Source: Rutpela maculata
Taxonomy: Eukaryota > Arthropoda > Insecta > Coleoptera > Cerambycidae
Direction of reading: 5' to 3'
NCBI GenBank assembly: GCA_936432065.2
Contig: OW386293.2
Coordinates: 65,923,965 to 65,987,964 of the forward strand
DNA: 64,000 nucleotides
The notes beneath the pieces are model-generated. The model saw nothing but the letters and a program-made list of their open reading frames with translations. It made no database searches and was not told the origin of the DNA. The position numbers were made by a program, and so were the translations under genes. Of the stretch, positions 1 to 11,322 are shown piece by piece. Numbering within the stretch: the first letter of the stretch is position 1; every line of letters begins with the position of its first letter.

Positions 1-544
1 ATTCACTCGAATTTATGGATTTTTCTCGTCACTTTTTATTCCACCTTCAACTCTTTTTGGAAAAATTCAACCGCTATATCTCGGAAAATATGCATTTTTC
101 GAAAATTTTACGAGAGTAAAAAGTTGTTATTTTTCATAAAATTATCTAAAAAGACATTTTGTTTTTTTAATTTACCTCAATTTTACTAGTTAACAAATTA
201 GCAACAAGATCATTGTTTATAATAATTGCGAGGCAATATTAGCGGCCATTTTTTTTTGGAGTTTGATCTAGACTTCAAAACGAACAGAATCCACAAAGTT
301 TTGTGAAAATCCATTCATTCGATAAACTATTTAGTCAGAATGCTAATTTGCCTACACTATAATGTGTTAGAACTACAAAGTACACATAACATAATCCTGG
401 GATTATATAGACAGAGAAAATAAATTTCCTTTTAAGAGTTGATGTTCGGTTTTTGTTTCATTTTATCATTATTGTATTATTTTGGTTTGAAATACGTATG
501 TTTACATTTTCATAAATACTAAATATTTGTGTTGTATTCATTTT
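1..544. other. AT-rich stretch without a gene
   Basis: No open frame of note and no recognised element. The sequence is AT-rich with poly-A and poly-T runs. Confidence 0.6.
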
Positions 545-1398
545 TACTTCGACGTCCAGTGGAAGTATAGTAACGACAAAAAAATTTTTTAAAATTTTTA
601 TTGTCCAAATAGGCTTAAAATGTCATGAAACGTCGAGATTTTAAGTTTGAGCTAAAAAAAATTTTCTGTCTATCTGTCGGTCTGTCTGTCGGTCTGTCGG
701 TCTATCTGTCTGTCTGTAACTTTTTTTTGTGCGCACGTTTACTCTGGAACCGTTTAAGATATTGACTTGAAATTTGGTACACATATGTACTTTAACGAGA
801 TCTAGAACTGTTCCGTCGAAGGGTTGGGGGGTAAATTGGGGTAAATTTGGGGTAAATGGGTAAATCAAGCAGGTAAGAGTCCATGAAATTGGTATTTAGT
901 ATATACAAGAGAAGCTAAGGTCTCAAAAAAATTTTTGGCATTAGCCACCCCCATTAAAGGGGATGAAAAAAAATTGTGATTTAGTATATGTACAGGAACC
1001 AGAAACCTCAAAATATTTTTTTGCTTCATCCATCCCCCACTACCACCCCCCTACCAACCCCCTACCACCACCCCCACCCCACTACCGATATGGGGTATCG
1101 TCTTATGGGTTTTTGGGGTAGAGGATTTCAAATATTATATTATTAAAGTTCCATAAACAATTATTTTCACATACAAAGTTTTTTCGTTGTGAGTGACTTG
1201 GATAGAGAATCTGGATGTGGAAGTAGTGATTCCTTGGGCAGCGGTTTTTTAAAAGCTTCTGTTTAACTTGCAATGTGTTATGTATGAATGTATGTTTGTT
1301 TGGTGAAATCTTGCAAGCTGAATTTTGACTAGTTCTTATTATACTAGAGTTTTGAAATTTGGCACACGTGTATAAGTCCGGTGACAATGTAACATAGT
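545..1398 (-). repeat. dispersed repeat, copy A (GACAGACAGA-bearing family)
   Basis: On the minus strand this stretch matches a split copy at 27407-27777, 30615-30751 and 32380-32640, and a shorter copy at 33441-33725. Landmarks shared by the copies are a block on the AACCCTTCGACGG theme, a block on the TTAAACGGTTCCAG theme, a GTTACAGACAGACAGA run and an end near ACTTCCACTGGACG. The short open frames in it are translations of the repeat and not genes. The class of element is not recognised; it has no coding domain and no clear terminal repeats. Confidence 0.7.
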
Positions 1399-1745
1399 AT
1401 AGCCATTATCGGTCTAAATCCAATATGGCGGACGTCCCAAGATGGCGGATCGGCTTTTTAGTCACAACCCTGTTGATATAGGTATCAAATGAAGGGGTTT
1501 TACGAGTAAAATACGATAGACAATGTGACGTCATTCTAAATTCAATATGGCGGACGTCCCAAGCTGGCAGATCGCCTTTTTCTTCACAACCCCCTTGATA
1601 TGGAATCAAATGAAAGGGTTTGACGAGTAAAATACGATAAACTATGTAACGCCATTATAAATCCAATATGGCGGACGCCCTAGGATGGCAAATTATCTTT
1701 CTTCACGACTCCCTTGCCATTTGTATCAAATGAAAGGGTTTTGTC
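1399..1745. repeat. tandem array, unit about 121 bp, three copies
   Basis: The marker CAATATGGCGGACG recurs at 1421, 1543 and 1664, spacings of 122 and 121 bp. Each unit also holds GTATCAAATGAAAGGGTTTT followed by a TACGAGTAAAATACGAT block. The last unit runs into GTCTGTCTGTCTG. Confidence 0.85.
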
Positions 1746-1779
1746 TGTCTGTCTGTAAAATAAGTAGACTAAAAAGTAA

Positions 1780-2058
1780 AAAATAAAATTATATAAAAAA
1801 AATATTTTTAAGAAAAAGCCTTCATTTGAAAAAACTACTAAAAAGTTTAAATAATTTTTTAAAATTCATACACCTGTAAACCAAAAGCTTTGGGGGCGGT
1901 CAATTGAGCAAAGTAACTATGCAATAGTGCTATATGACCGTCCGCAAAGTTTTTGGTTTCCAGGTGTATGAATTTTAAAAAATTATTTTTACTTTATAGT
2001 AGTTTTTTCAAATAAAAGCTTTTTCTTAAAAATATTTTTTTTTATATAATTTTATTTT
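1780..2058. mobile_element. foldback (MITE-like) element
   Basis: The two halves are inverted copies of each other. The left arm starts AATAAAATTATATAAAAAAA and the right arm ends with its complement at 2058. The arms meet near 1919 around a short loop. There is no coding capacity. The target-site duplication is not resolved because the flanks are A/T-rich. Confidence 0.75.
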
Positions 2059-3007
2059 CAATAAAAACGTTTTCAAGTAAAGCTTGTCCTGTTACTTCCT
2101 TTTTAGATTTTAAAACTTAGTCATTTATATTTTTTTAAATTGTAATGTGGTTTAGATTTTTGACTTTTTAAAAGTTTTTATGTAGAAATTAAACACCGAT
2201 TTTCATTTTTTTTTTACGAAGTTGTTACTGGTCTATAAAATTGGGAGGTCTAGTTTTATAGCAGGCAGTATGGGCGTATGAGTTTCGAATACATTTCGGA
2301 CGCAGTTTATTTGTTGGAATCAGTTCTGGAGACACTACTGATTATGAGCATCCATGTTACCAGACGGTAACCCGGTCTGATATTGTGTAAAACAATTTTG
2401 TTTACAACAAAAGGAAATATTACATTTTGTCAATGAAACTACGTTTTTAAATATTTTTTTATCGATTTCCAACAAGAAATGTTCGATAATTTTTTTCATA
2501 AAGTTGATATTTTCAATGTTATTATGTTTTAAAAATTAAAAAATCTCCAATTACTCGTTTCAGTAAGAGCCTTACATTTTCTAAGAAAGCATATACAGTG
2601 TGCCAGGGAGCGACGCATGATTAAATGAGCAATTCATATGTCTTGGAAATTTACCAAAAAAAAGTAATTTCTCTCATTTATAAAGTACTTTTTCTGACAT
2701 CGATCGGCAATGTCTACATTTTCTGAGCGATTTCAGATCGAAAAATGTATAGGCCGGGAAAGTAACATTCCCGTATGGTTTTTTATGTATATTTTTGACA
2801 GTAAATAAATACACGCAGACAAACAATGAAACTTACATTTACACTTACACATACATCAAAATTACATTTATTAGTAAGCAGTTAGATTGTAATGAAGAAA
2901 TGTAATGAAGAAATGTTAGATTATAATGAAGAAATGTTATTCATTAATGAAGAAATTTTATGCATTAATACAAATTCCTTAATTTATAATAATATTGATT
3001 GTGATTT
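2059..3007. other. AT-rich stretch without a gene
   Basis: No supported gene. A short imperfect tandem repeat built on AATGAAGAAATGTTA lies at about 2890-2956. A fragment at 2755-2780 containing CGGGAAAGTAACATTCCCG is palindromic. Confidence 0.5.
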
Positions 3008-3119
3008 CAGAAAAAATAGTATGCGTATTTCGGTGTGAAAGCACATTCCCGAACTTCGATGCATCGTCGTCCGGGAATGTACTGCTTTCACACCTAAATA
3101 CACAATATACTATTTTCTG
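3008..3119. repeat. short foldback hairpin
   Basis: The left arm begins CAGAAAAAATAGTATGCG and the right arm ends CAATATACTATTTTCTG. The arms also pair GTGTGAAAGCA with TGCTTTCACAC and CATTCCCG with CGGGAATG. The loop lies around 3050-3070. Confidence 0.7.
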
Positions 3120-3524
3120 TAAGAGATAGGACAAAATCTTAGAAAGAATTATTCAGAATGAGTATTGTTTATTTGAGATTTTTTTATAGAAATAGTTTTG
3201 AATTAGTCAGATTTCAGTTTGTCTTAATATTTTAAGGTTTTTCAAATTGTTTAAACAATTTTAATTTACTTAAATAATTATAATTTATTTAAGCAATTAC
3301 GTTTTGTTACAAATTTGTAGCATTTCCATCTTTTTTTAGTTTCACAATTTTGTTTATTAAGAGTTTGCTAATGAAACCTGCAAATTATTTAAGCAACTTA
3401 TTCCTGTTTATTGCCAACTTTCTTCAGAATAGAGCTAGAGTTCTGCAAGTTTTAAGAAATTTTGAACTTTTCATCGACTTTCTGCTCATATTTAAAATAA
3501 AAAACATTTTTGAGACTAATTAAA

Positions 3525-3905
3525 AATAATTTCTGCAAAAAGAGTCGCAAATAAATAACAATAAATGCTAGAAATACATGATACTTTACTTTTGTCCTTA
3601 TGGGGTCATTTTGAGACCCAATAGTTCTCATGGGGGGTGTAATTGAAAAAATAATTATTAATTCGTATTCTCTGAACTATTGTGAAATTTAAAAAATGTT
3701 GGAAATGTTACAAATTTATAGCAAAATATAATTTTTTGAATAAATTATAATTGTCTAATACATTTGAAAAGCATTAAAATATTAACGCAATCTAGAAGGT
3801 GATTAATTAATAATAATTTGTGTAAAAGAGAACTCAAATAAATAATAATAAACGTTAAAAATACGTGATACTCCAACTTTACCCTTATAGGGTCACTTTG
3901 CAAGT
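3525..3905. repeat. direct duplication of a block of about 75 bp
   Basis: A block reading CAAATAAATAAYAATAAAYG, then ATGATACT, then CCTTATRGGGTCA, occurs at about 3545-3620 and again at about 3832-3900. The intervening DNA is AT-rich and has no gene. Confidence 0.55.
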
Positions 3906-3983
3906 GAGCAAAATTTTAACAAATTCAGTTTTATTTTTCTGAATAATATTTCTTTACAGCACCCTGTCCCATCTCGTACAGAA

Positions 3984-4127
3984 AATTTGATAAATTGACA
4001 AATAGCAGAAAAAAACTATATGTGAGAACTAAAAAGAAAAACTATCTACAAAATTAATTTCCAATCTTTGCAGATAGATTTTCTTTTTAGTTCATACAGA
4101 TTGTTTTTTCTACTGTTTGCCAAATCC
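3984..4127. repeat. foldback hairpin
   Basis: The arm holding GAACTAAAAAGAAAAACTAT (around 4025) is answered by ATAGATTTTCTTTTTAGTTC near 4075. Outer parts AGCAGAAAAAA and TTTTTTCTACTG also pair. The region up to the TA tract (4128-4545) has no gene. Confidence 0.65.
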
Positions 4128-4538
4128 CATAAAGAATATGTTTTATAACAATTATAAGCAAATAAAAAGTAATTCACTTTTACGAGAACTTCATGTTTCG
4201 AAACTTAAATTGTGACATAAATAAGTATCCTCACAGGATGAGATTTCCTTATTTACTTATACGTCGACAGACTGCAGATTGTAATAATATTCTTCTAGGC
4301 AAATACGATAAAGTAGCATAGCATACATCTGACAACGCCGCCGGAAGTCAGTTAAACCTGTAATTTTTATATTCGGGTGTCATTTTACGCATCGATTAAA
4401 ATATTCATAAGGACACCAATTAAACCGTAAAGTAGGTAGGATGCTAACTTAGCCTTTAAATAAATTTTGTGTATATCAGTGTGTATATTAGTGGATGCCA
4501 AGTGAGAACGTTATTAGGTAGGATGCCAACGGATACCT

Positions 4539-5866
<1,328 letters not shown>

Positions 5867-5867
5867 G

Positions 5868-5894
<27 letters not shown>
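5867..5894. repeat. (TA)n tract between two elements
   Basis: A short TA run separates the CACCCG end of the DNA transposon from the outer edge of the Penelope-like element. Confidence 0.85.
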
Positions 5895-5900
<6 letters not shown>

Positions 5901-5998
5901 TCTTAGGTTTTCGCGGGTGTTGAAAGAAGTGTTGGTGTACTTCCGGGTGTTTTCCCACGTAGTTGATCGGCTTCTGCTGGAGCCATTGTTGTCTAAAC

Positions 5999-6033
5999 GA
6001 CGTTTCGGCAGAATCTCATCTGCCATCTTCAGG
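5999..6033 (-). ncRNA. hammerhead-ribozyme-like motif, left arm
   Basis: On the minus strand the order is CTGAAGA (fits CUGANGA), T, stem GGCAGA, loop TGAGAT, stem TCTGCC, then GAAACGTC. The conserved GAAA and a GTC cleavage triplet are in place. The ACGT after GAA could form a very short or intermolecular stem III. Hammerheads with minimal stem III are known from Penelope-like pLTRs. The extra T after CTGAAGA is not ideal, so activity is uncertain. Confidence 0.55.
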
Positions 6034-6079
6034 TTCTCGCTGAAAGCTGCCTACTGTAGCTCCTCGTTGCTCGAACTGG

Positions 6080-6116
6080 ACTGACGTTCTCCGTGCTGTG
6101 CGGTTCCTTATATATG
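6080..6116 (-). promoter_or_regulatory. TATA plus initiator core promoter, left arm
   Basis: On the minus strand a GCATATATAAGG box is followed about 30 nt later by TCAGTCCAG, an arthropod-type initiator. The same pair is present in the right arm. It points outward (leftward) and lies upstream of the hammerhead-like motif. Confidence 0.55.
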
Positions 6117-6140
6117 CTTGGGCCTAGAGAGCGCGTGCGC

Positions 6141-6490
6141 GACTGGCTACGTGTTATTGGTCCTCGACTGTATGTAGGAGGCGTAGCGGGCGCCTGAGCA
6201 ATCCCGGCCAGTGGCATCGCTGAAACGTCACGTTTCGCGTGACCTCTCGTTGATGGTCGTGCATCCTCGTGTCTATTGGTCACCGGGGGTTGTCGTGTTC
6301 TTGTTTGATTGCGCGACTGGCTACGTGTTATTGGCCCTCTACTGTGTGTGGGAGGCGTAGCGAGCGCCTGAGCTAACCCGACAAGTGGCCTCGCTGAAAC
6401 GTCACATTTCACGTGACTTCTCATTGGTGGTCGTGCATCCTCATATCTAATCGTCATAGTTGGTTGTCGTGTATCTGTTTGATTGGTCAG
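6141..6490 (-). repeat. 174-bp tandem repeat in the Penelope 3' region
   Basis: GACTGGCTACGTGTTATTGG recurs at 6141 and 6315, a spacing of 174 bp, with a third degenerate part further right. The unit is a multiple of three, so a minus-strand frame (6559-6029) stays open through it and repeats a block starting RGPITRSQSR about every 58 residues. I read this as repeat DNA that happens to be open. A coding role cannot be excluded. Confidence 0.75.
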
Positions 6491-6601
6491 ATCTTGGCTC
6501 CGGCATCTCGTGATAGGTCCTCTTATGGTAGGTTGTGGAGTCTCTTCGTGATTTGTCACTACTCGAACGTGCCGACTCGAGATTTGTTCGTTTGCCGTGG
6601 G

Positions 6602-7990
6602 TCATCGTGTGTTTCCCGTTATATATCTGCCTGAAAGTGCGGGCTTCCATGCAGTGGGTAATCTCTGCGTATCATCTCGTTTGTTAAGATTTTGTGGTAT
6701 TTTTTCGATCTCTATGGCCTCTCTGGTAATTTCTGATGTACAGTGCTCGATATTGGCTACTGTTTTGGTGTTGTCGAAGTCTATTTTGTGTCCTGTGATT
6801 TTTACGTGCTGTGCTAGGGACGATGTTTTTTCCTCATTTTGCACTGCATTCCTATGTTCTTCCCTTCTTACACTTATATGTCTGTTGGTCTGTCCTATGT
6901 ATGATTTATTGCAATCTTGGCACGGGATTTCATATACTCCTTGGCTTTCTAGGGCAATTTTTGATTTTGGAGGACTGTGCTGATTTTTCGGTCTGTTTTG
7001 AATATTGTATCTATGTTGTGTCTACGCAGAAGTTTCCCTATTTTATCCGTTGTCCCCCTTACGTGTGGTAGATATGCTTTTGCCACTGGTTTCTCGGATT
7101 CTTCCTGGGTTCTTGGTCTGGGTGGCTCTTGCGACTTCTGTATTGTGTACTTTGAAAATCCATTTTTCATTAGTGCCTTCTGAAGTGATGACATCTCTTC
7201 ATTAATATGTTCGCCGTCTGCCAGCCTTCGGGAGCGTGTCATTAGAGTTTTTACTACTGAATTTAGTTGTGCTGGATGGTGATGTGATTCCGCATTTAGA
7301 TATCTGTCCGTGTGAGTGGGTTTTCTGTATACTGTGTGACCTAGTTTTCCGTCTGGTTTCTTTTTCACTAATACGTCTAGAAATGGAAGCTGGCCTTCTG
7401 TTTCTACCTCTAACGTGAATTTGATTTTGTCGTGACTGTTGTTCAGATGGTTTAAGAAATTATTTAGATGTTCTCTTCCATGAGTCCAGATTACGAATGT
7501 GTCGTCGACATATCGTAACCAAGGCTTTGGTTTCAGTGGCGCAGTTTCTATTGCACGTATTTCTAAGTCCTGCATGAAAAGATTGGCGATGACTGGAGAT
7601 AAAGGTGAACCTATCGGCGCTCCTTCCGCTGGTCATTTTATGTAAAATATGTGTTGTTTAAGCAGTGTTTAATTAGGCTAAGAATATGCTCATCGGGATG
7701 ATGCTTTTCTTTGAACATTTCGAGTGATTCCTCTACTGGTACGTTTGTGAACAGCAACACTACATCGAAGCTTACCAGAATATGTTCTGGTTGGATAGTC
7801 TCGTTGCTTAATAACTCGATGAAATGTTGTGCGTTTTTCACATAGGACGTTGCTCTTTCAGCTAGTGGCTGCATCTGCTTGGCCAGATATCTCGCTAATT
7901 CCTGCAAAGGTGATCCTACTGAGCTAACAATAGGAATCAGTGGGGCTCCTTCCTTATGGATCTTGTAAACCATATAGTTTGGGACAGTTA
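6602..7990 (-). pseudogene. Penelope-like reverse transcriptase / GIY-YIG endonuclease, broken
   Basis: Reading leftward from 7990, the frame shows YKIHKEGAPLIPIVSS and SFDVVLLFTNVPVEES, an early RT block of Penelope type. It is followed after a break at about 7635 by GSPLSPVIANLF, then RYVDDTFVIW (the YVDD active site, about 7510) and LPFLDVLV. Further down, in another frame, GVYEIPCQDCNKSYIGQT (around 6940) is the GIY-YIG nuclease signature with its Cys pair. One stop and at least two frame changes (near 7635 and 6950) break it. The N-terminal part of the RT is absent. Penelope-like RTs resemble telomerase and prime reverse transcription at nicks; this copy should be dead. Confidence 0.85.
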
Positions 7991-7997
7991 TCCGTAA

Positions 7998-8652
7998 CCC
8001 AAAATCAAAAATTGCCCTAGAAAGCCAAGGAGTATATGAAATCCCGTGCCAAGATTGCAATAAAACATACATAGGACAGACCAACAGACGTATAAGTGTA
8101 AGAAGGAAAGAACGTAGGAATGCAGTGCAAAATGATGAGAAAACATCGTCCCTAGCACAGCACGTAAAAATCACAGGACACAAAATAGACTTCGACAACA
8201 CCAGAACAGTAGCCAATATCGAGCATTGTACATCAAGAATTACCAGAGAGGCCATAGAGATCGAAAAAAGACCACAAAATCTTAACAAACGAGATGATAC
8301 GCAGAGATTACCCACTGCATGGAATCCCGCACTTTCAGGCAGACATATAACGGGAAACACACGACGACCCACGGCAAACGAACCAATCTCGAGTCGGCAC
8401 GTTCGAGTAGTGACAAATCACGAAGAATCTCCACAACCTACTATAAGAGGACCTATCATGAGGAGCCGGAGCCAAGCGCTGACCAATCAAACAGAAACAC
8501 GTCAACCTTCGATGACGATTAGACATGAGGATGCACGACCACCAATGAGAAGACACGTGAAATGTGACGTTTCAGCGAGGCCACTTGTCGGGTTAGCTCA
8601 GGCGCCCGCTACGCCTCCTACACACAGTAAAGGGCCAATAACACGTATCTAG
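7998..8652 (+). pseudogene. inverted second copy of the Penelope GIY-YIG endonuclease
   Basis: The plus-strand frame is open from about 8003 and reads GVYEIPCQDCNKTYIGQT, then SLAQHVKITGHKIDFDNT and a basic tail. It is the inverted counterpart of the nuclease segment at 6602-6985. No RT precedes it on this strand; the frame begins at the junction of the inverted duplication. The tail carries one copy of the RGPI-type repeat of the left arm and stops at 8650. Confidence 0.8.
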
Positions 8653-8770
8653 TCGCGCAATCAAACAAGAACACGACAACCCCCGGTGACCAATAGACAC
8701 GAGGATGCACGACCATCAACGAGAGATCACGTGAAACGTGACGCTTCAGCAAGGCCACTAGGCCCAAGCA

Positions 8771-8806
8771 TATATAAGGAACCGCACAGCGCGGAGAACG
8801 TCAGTC
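8771..8806 (+). promoter_or_regulatory. TATA plus initiator core promoter, right arm
   Basis: TATATAAGG at 8771 is followed by TCAGTCCAG at 8801, giving a TATA-to-initiator distance of about 30 nt. The arrangement is conserved in the left arm although the surrounding bases differ. It points outward (rightward). Confidence 0.55.
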
Positions 8807-8852
8807 CAGTTGGAGCAACGAGGAGCAGCAGTAGGCAGCTTTCAGCGAGAAC

Positions 8853-8880
8853 CTGAAGATGGTATTCTACCGAAACGTCG
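8853..8880 (+). ncRNA. hammerhead-ribozyme-like motif, right arm
   Basis: CTGAAGA, T, stem GGTA, loop TTC, stem TACC, GAAACGTC. The core matches the left-arm motif, but stem II is shorter and differs in sequence while still pairing, which suggests that pairing was kept. The stem is only 4 bp, so this copy may be less active. Confidence 0.5.
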
Positions 8881-8945
8881 TTTAAACAATGGCTCCAGCA
8901 GGAGCCTATCAACTACGTGGGAAAACACCCGGAAGTACACCAACA

Positions 8946-8955
8946 CTTCATATAA

Positions 8956-9048
<93 letters not shown>
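8946..9048. repeat. (TA)n microsatellite with A-rich interruptions
   Basis: TATAAATATATAAATA leads into a long TA run and ends near TACATATATATATTG. It bounds the Penelope-like element on the right. Confidence 0.9.
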
Positions 9049-9049
<1 letters not shown>

Positions 9050-11158
9050 TGTTATAGTATTTGTTATGGTTTATAACTGTATTTAAATATTTTATTTGTA
9101 CTTACTTTCAAAAAATTTAACTCTATCTCAGGGTCTCGAGTAGGTTCAACAGACGAACAGAGTGAATGTTGAGTGATAACTTGTAGGATAATACTATTCT
9201 TGGTTTAATTGAAAATTTATTTTGTTGAGCGCCAGGTGACCTTATGTCAACCAAAATTAATTAACTAATAAAACACCAAATTTTTAGAGAACAGCAATAA
9301 GTGAATTTTATTTTATATTAATGCCAAATTTGTTCAATAGATCAAAACTGCCTGTATGTTTGACGAAAATGGTTTGACAAATTTTTATTAAATTCCTTAA
9401 ATTTAACTAAAACTATTGGCCATTTATATTGTCTATTGCAATTTTTATATAGAGATCTCAATTTTAAAATAAAAGTCAGAATTTCTTTATTTTATTATGA
9501 AAACGAAACGAAAACGTAGTAAAAGCTTTTACCTTACCAAAGATTCGGTCGCGTTCGGTGTCACATACCGGTTCAGACGCACCTTTACACTTGACAGATT
9601 TCTAACTGCAGTTGCCACTCTCGTAACTCGATGATTTCACACCAAACAGCTGGCTTGAAATTTCGGTGTTTACTTTGGACCTCGATATTTGGAATTTCCA
9701 CACTTAATTCTTTCTTCTATACCATCCGTTTACTTATGAAGCACTATTTTCAATACAGGTAAGTACCTGATATTTATTTTCGTTGCACAGTTGAAATTTG
9801 TTTACAAAGCCTTCTTACAATTTTGTTATTTACAGCTTTTACACGTTCAAAATGCTTGAAATATAAACTTATTTTCACGTATCCATGTTGAGTCATTAAA
9901 ATTTCGTTTTATATTTATTAATTTTATGCAAACTTTAATAATTAATTTCTCATTTTCTACTTTTAAAAAGTTAGGTTATGTGCTCGCGTTGCAAAACGCG
10001 AATTCGAAACGAATTACGGTTTTTAATTGGCCGTAATCGTTGATTTTTGAAGTTTACTACCCACTTGATTTTAATTGACATTTATTATTTTTTTGAATTT
10101 GAATTTTTCTTTCTTATTTAATAAATTTGATGACTTTTGCCAATTGGGTTTTATTCTACATGTTTCATGGTATACAATACCTAGGGTTTTACAACCTATT
10201 TAATATGTTTCTCGGTTATGTGAAATTAGGTTAAATTTTGTAAAATTCTCTCTTACAAGCTAATTTACATATTATTTTCATGTACATGTCGAATCTACAT
10301 ACTCTAATGAACATTTTGGCATATATTTTACTTAACCTACACTTAATTTTACTTTGCTAACACAACATGTTTTTTCAGGCTGTCGCAGGCACTACATTTT
10401 GGCCCCATTCTGTGTGAACTTCAACCTGTGTTCAAAACTACTATACTAAAAGGTTGCCCCTTATGAATGTCTACAAGAACAACGTGAAATTTTGTTACTA
10501 CAATACCAATGAAAACTGAAATCTATTAAAACCTAAGAAAACTAGTGTCACCCCAATGTTTTGACCTGAGTGAGTCCTTTTTCACAGTTTATTCTTAGAG
10601 TGCACACTACAAAAGTAAGTTAACCTATTAATATTTAAAGTACACCACTTTTAGTTAGATTACGATTGTTGTTTTTATCACTTTTTCTAAAAGTTTGACT
10701 TTGGACGAAGCTTCTCGCTCTGAATTTTTATTATTTTATGTCCTGTTTATGGGATACATTTTCTCTAAATAAATCTTATCTAAAGTGTTACAATATGATA
10801 TTTACATAGTTTATTTATTGTTTTATTTAATTTAATTAATTTTTATGGATAACTTTTTTACTTAATTTATGTTTTTCGAGAGTGATTATGTCTCTACATG
10901 TGTTCTTGGCACAATATTGTAAATTTTATTATGAGAAACAGCTTTTAGCAATTTCTGAGATTATTTTGCACTTCTCAAGATTCGTGCTTACTGAAAGTAT
11001 CATCAATACCCTATATTAAACAACAATTTCTTACTAATAACACTTTATTTTAACATTTGATTCAAGCATACATGTATGTTTACTTTGTGTTTCAAATATT
11101 TCATTTATCTGTACGCAGTTACTGTATTTATTACTTCACAATGTTATATATCGTTACA
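9049..11158. other. non-repetitive-looking stretch with splice-like signals
   Basis: No open frame or recognised domain. It is the longest part of the left half without an evident transposon. Strong splice-like signals lie at 9756-9764 (CAG/GTAAGT) and 10356-10378 (CTAAC branch site, T-rich tract, CAG). A second GTAAGT is at 10615. See the separate exon entry. Confidence 0.4.
10379..10614 (+). other. possible untranslated exon of an unseen transcript
   Basis: The left edge follows TGCTAACACAACATG and a T6 CAG, a good branch-point and acceptor context. The right edge is AAAA/GTAAGT. All three forward frames hold stops, so this would be a non-coding or 5' untranslated exon of 236 nt, joined to a donor at 9758/9759 across a ~620-bp intron. 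This is inference from splice motifs only. Confidence 0.25.
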
Positions 11159-11177
11159 ATATATATATATATATATT
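11159..11177. repeat. short (TA)n tract
   Basis: Nine TA units just left of the truncated errantivirus copy. Confidence 0.8.
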
Positions 11178-11322
11178 GACATGTATTTCAATATCCCAAT
11201 GTAAAATATACAGAAAAGTATCAAAACTACCAAGATTTTTAAGAAAACCATAAAACATATCAGAAAAATCAAAATAAAATCAAAATCACACGAATATTGT
11301 AAACTATTTAAACATGAAAGCA

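Larger units (their letters stand above)
5895..8945 (-). mobile_element. Penelope-like element flanked by an inverted duplication
   Basis: A central minus-strand reverse transcriptase (about 7037-7990) is followed downstream by a GIY-YIG endonuclease and a 3' region. A second copy of the endonuclease and 3' region lies inverted on the plus strand at 7998-8945. The two arms (5895-6971 and 7998-8945) are inverted near-copies. Both outer edges run into TA tracts. Inverted or tandem partial copies (pLTRs) are a known trait of Penelope-like elements. The RT is 5'-truncated at about 7990, where the sequence switches into the inverted arm. Confidence 0.85.

Noticed and set aside
641..868. TDRQTDRQ protein on the minus strand
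   Set aside because: Simple GACA repeats within a dispersed element; the other copies are not open.
6413..7418. Plus-strand frames opposite the Penelope element
   Set aside because: Complements of the minus-strand RT/GIY-YIG coding sequence.
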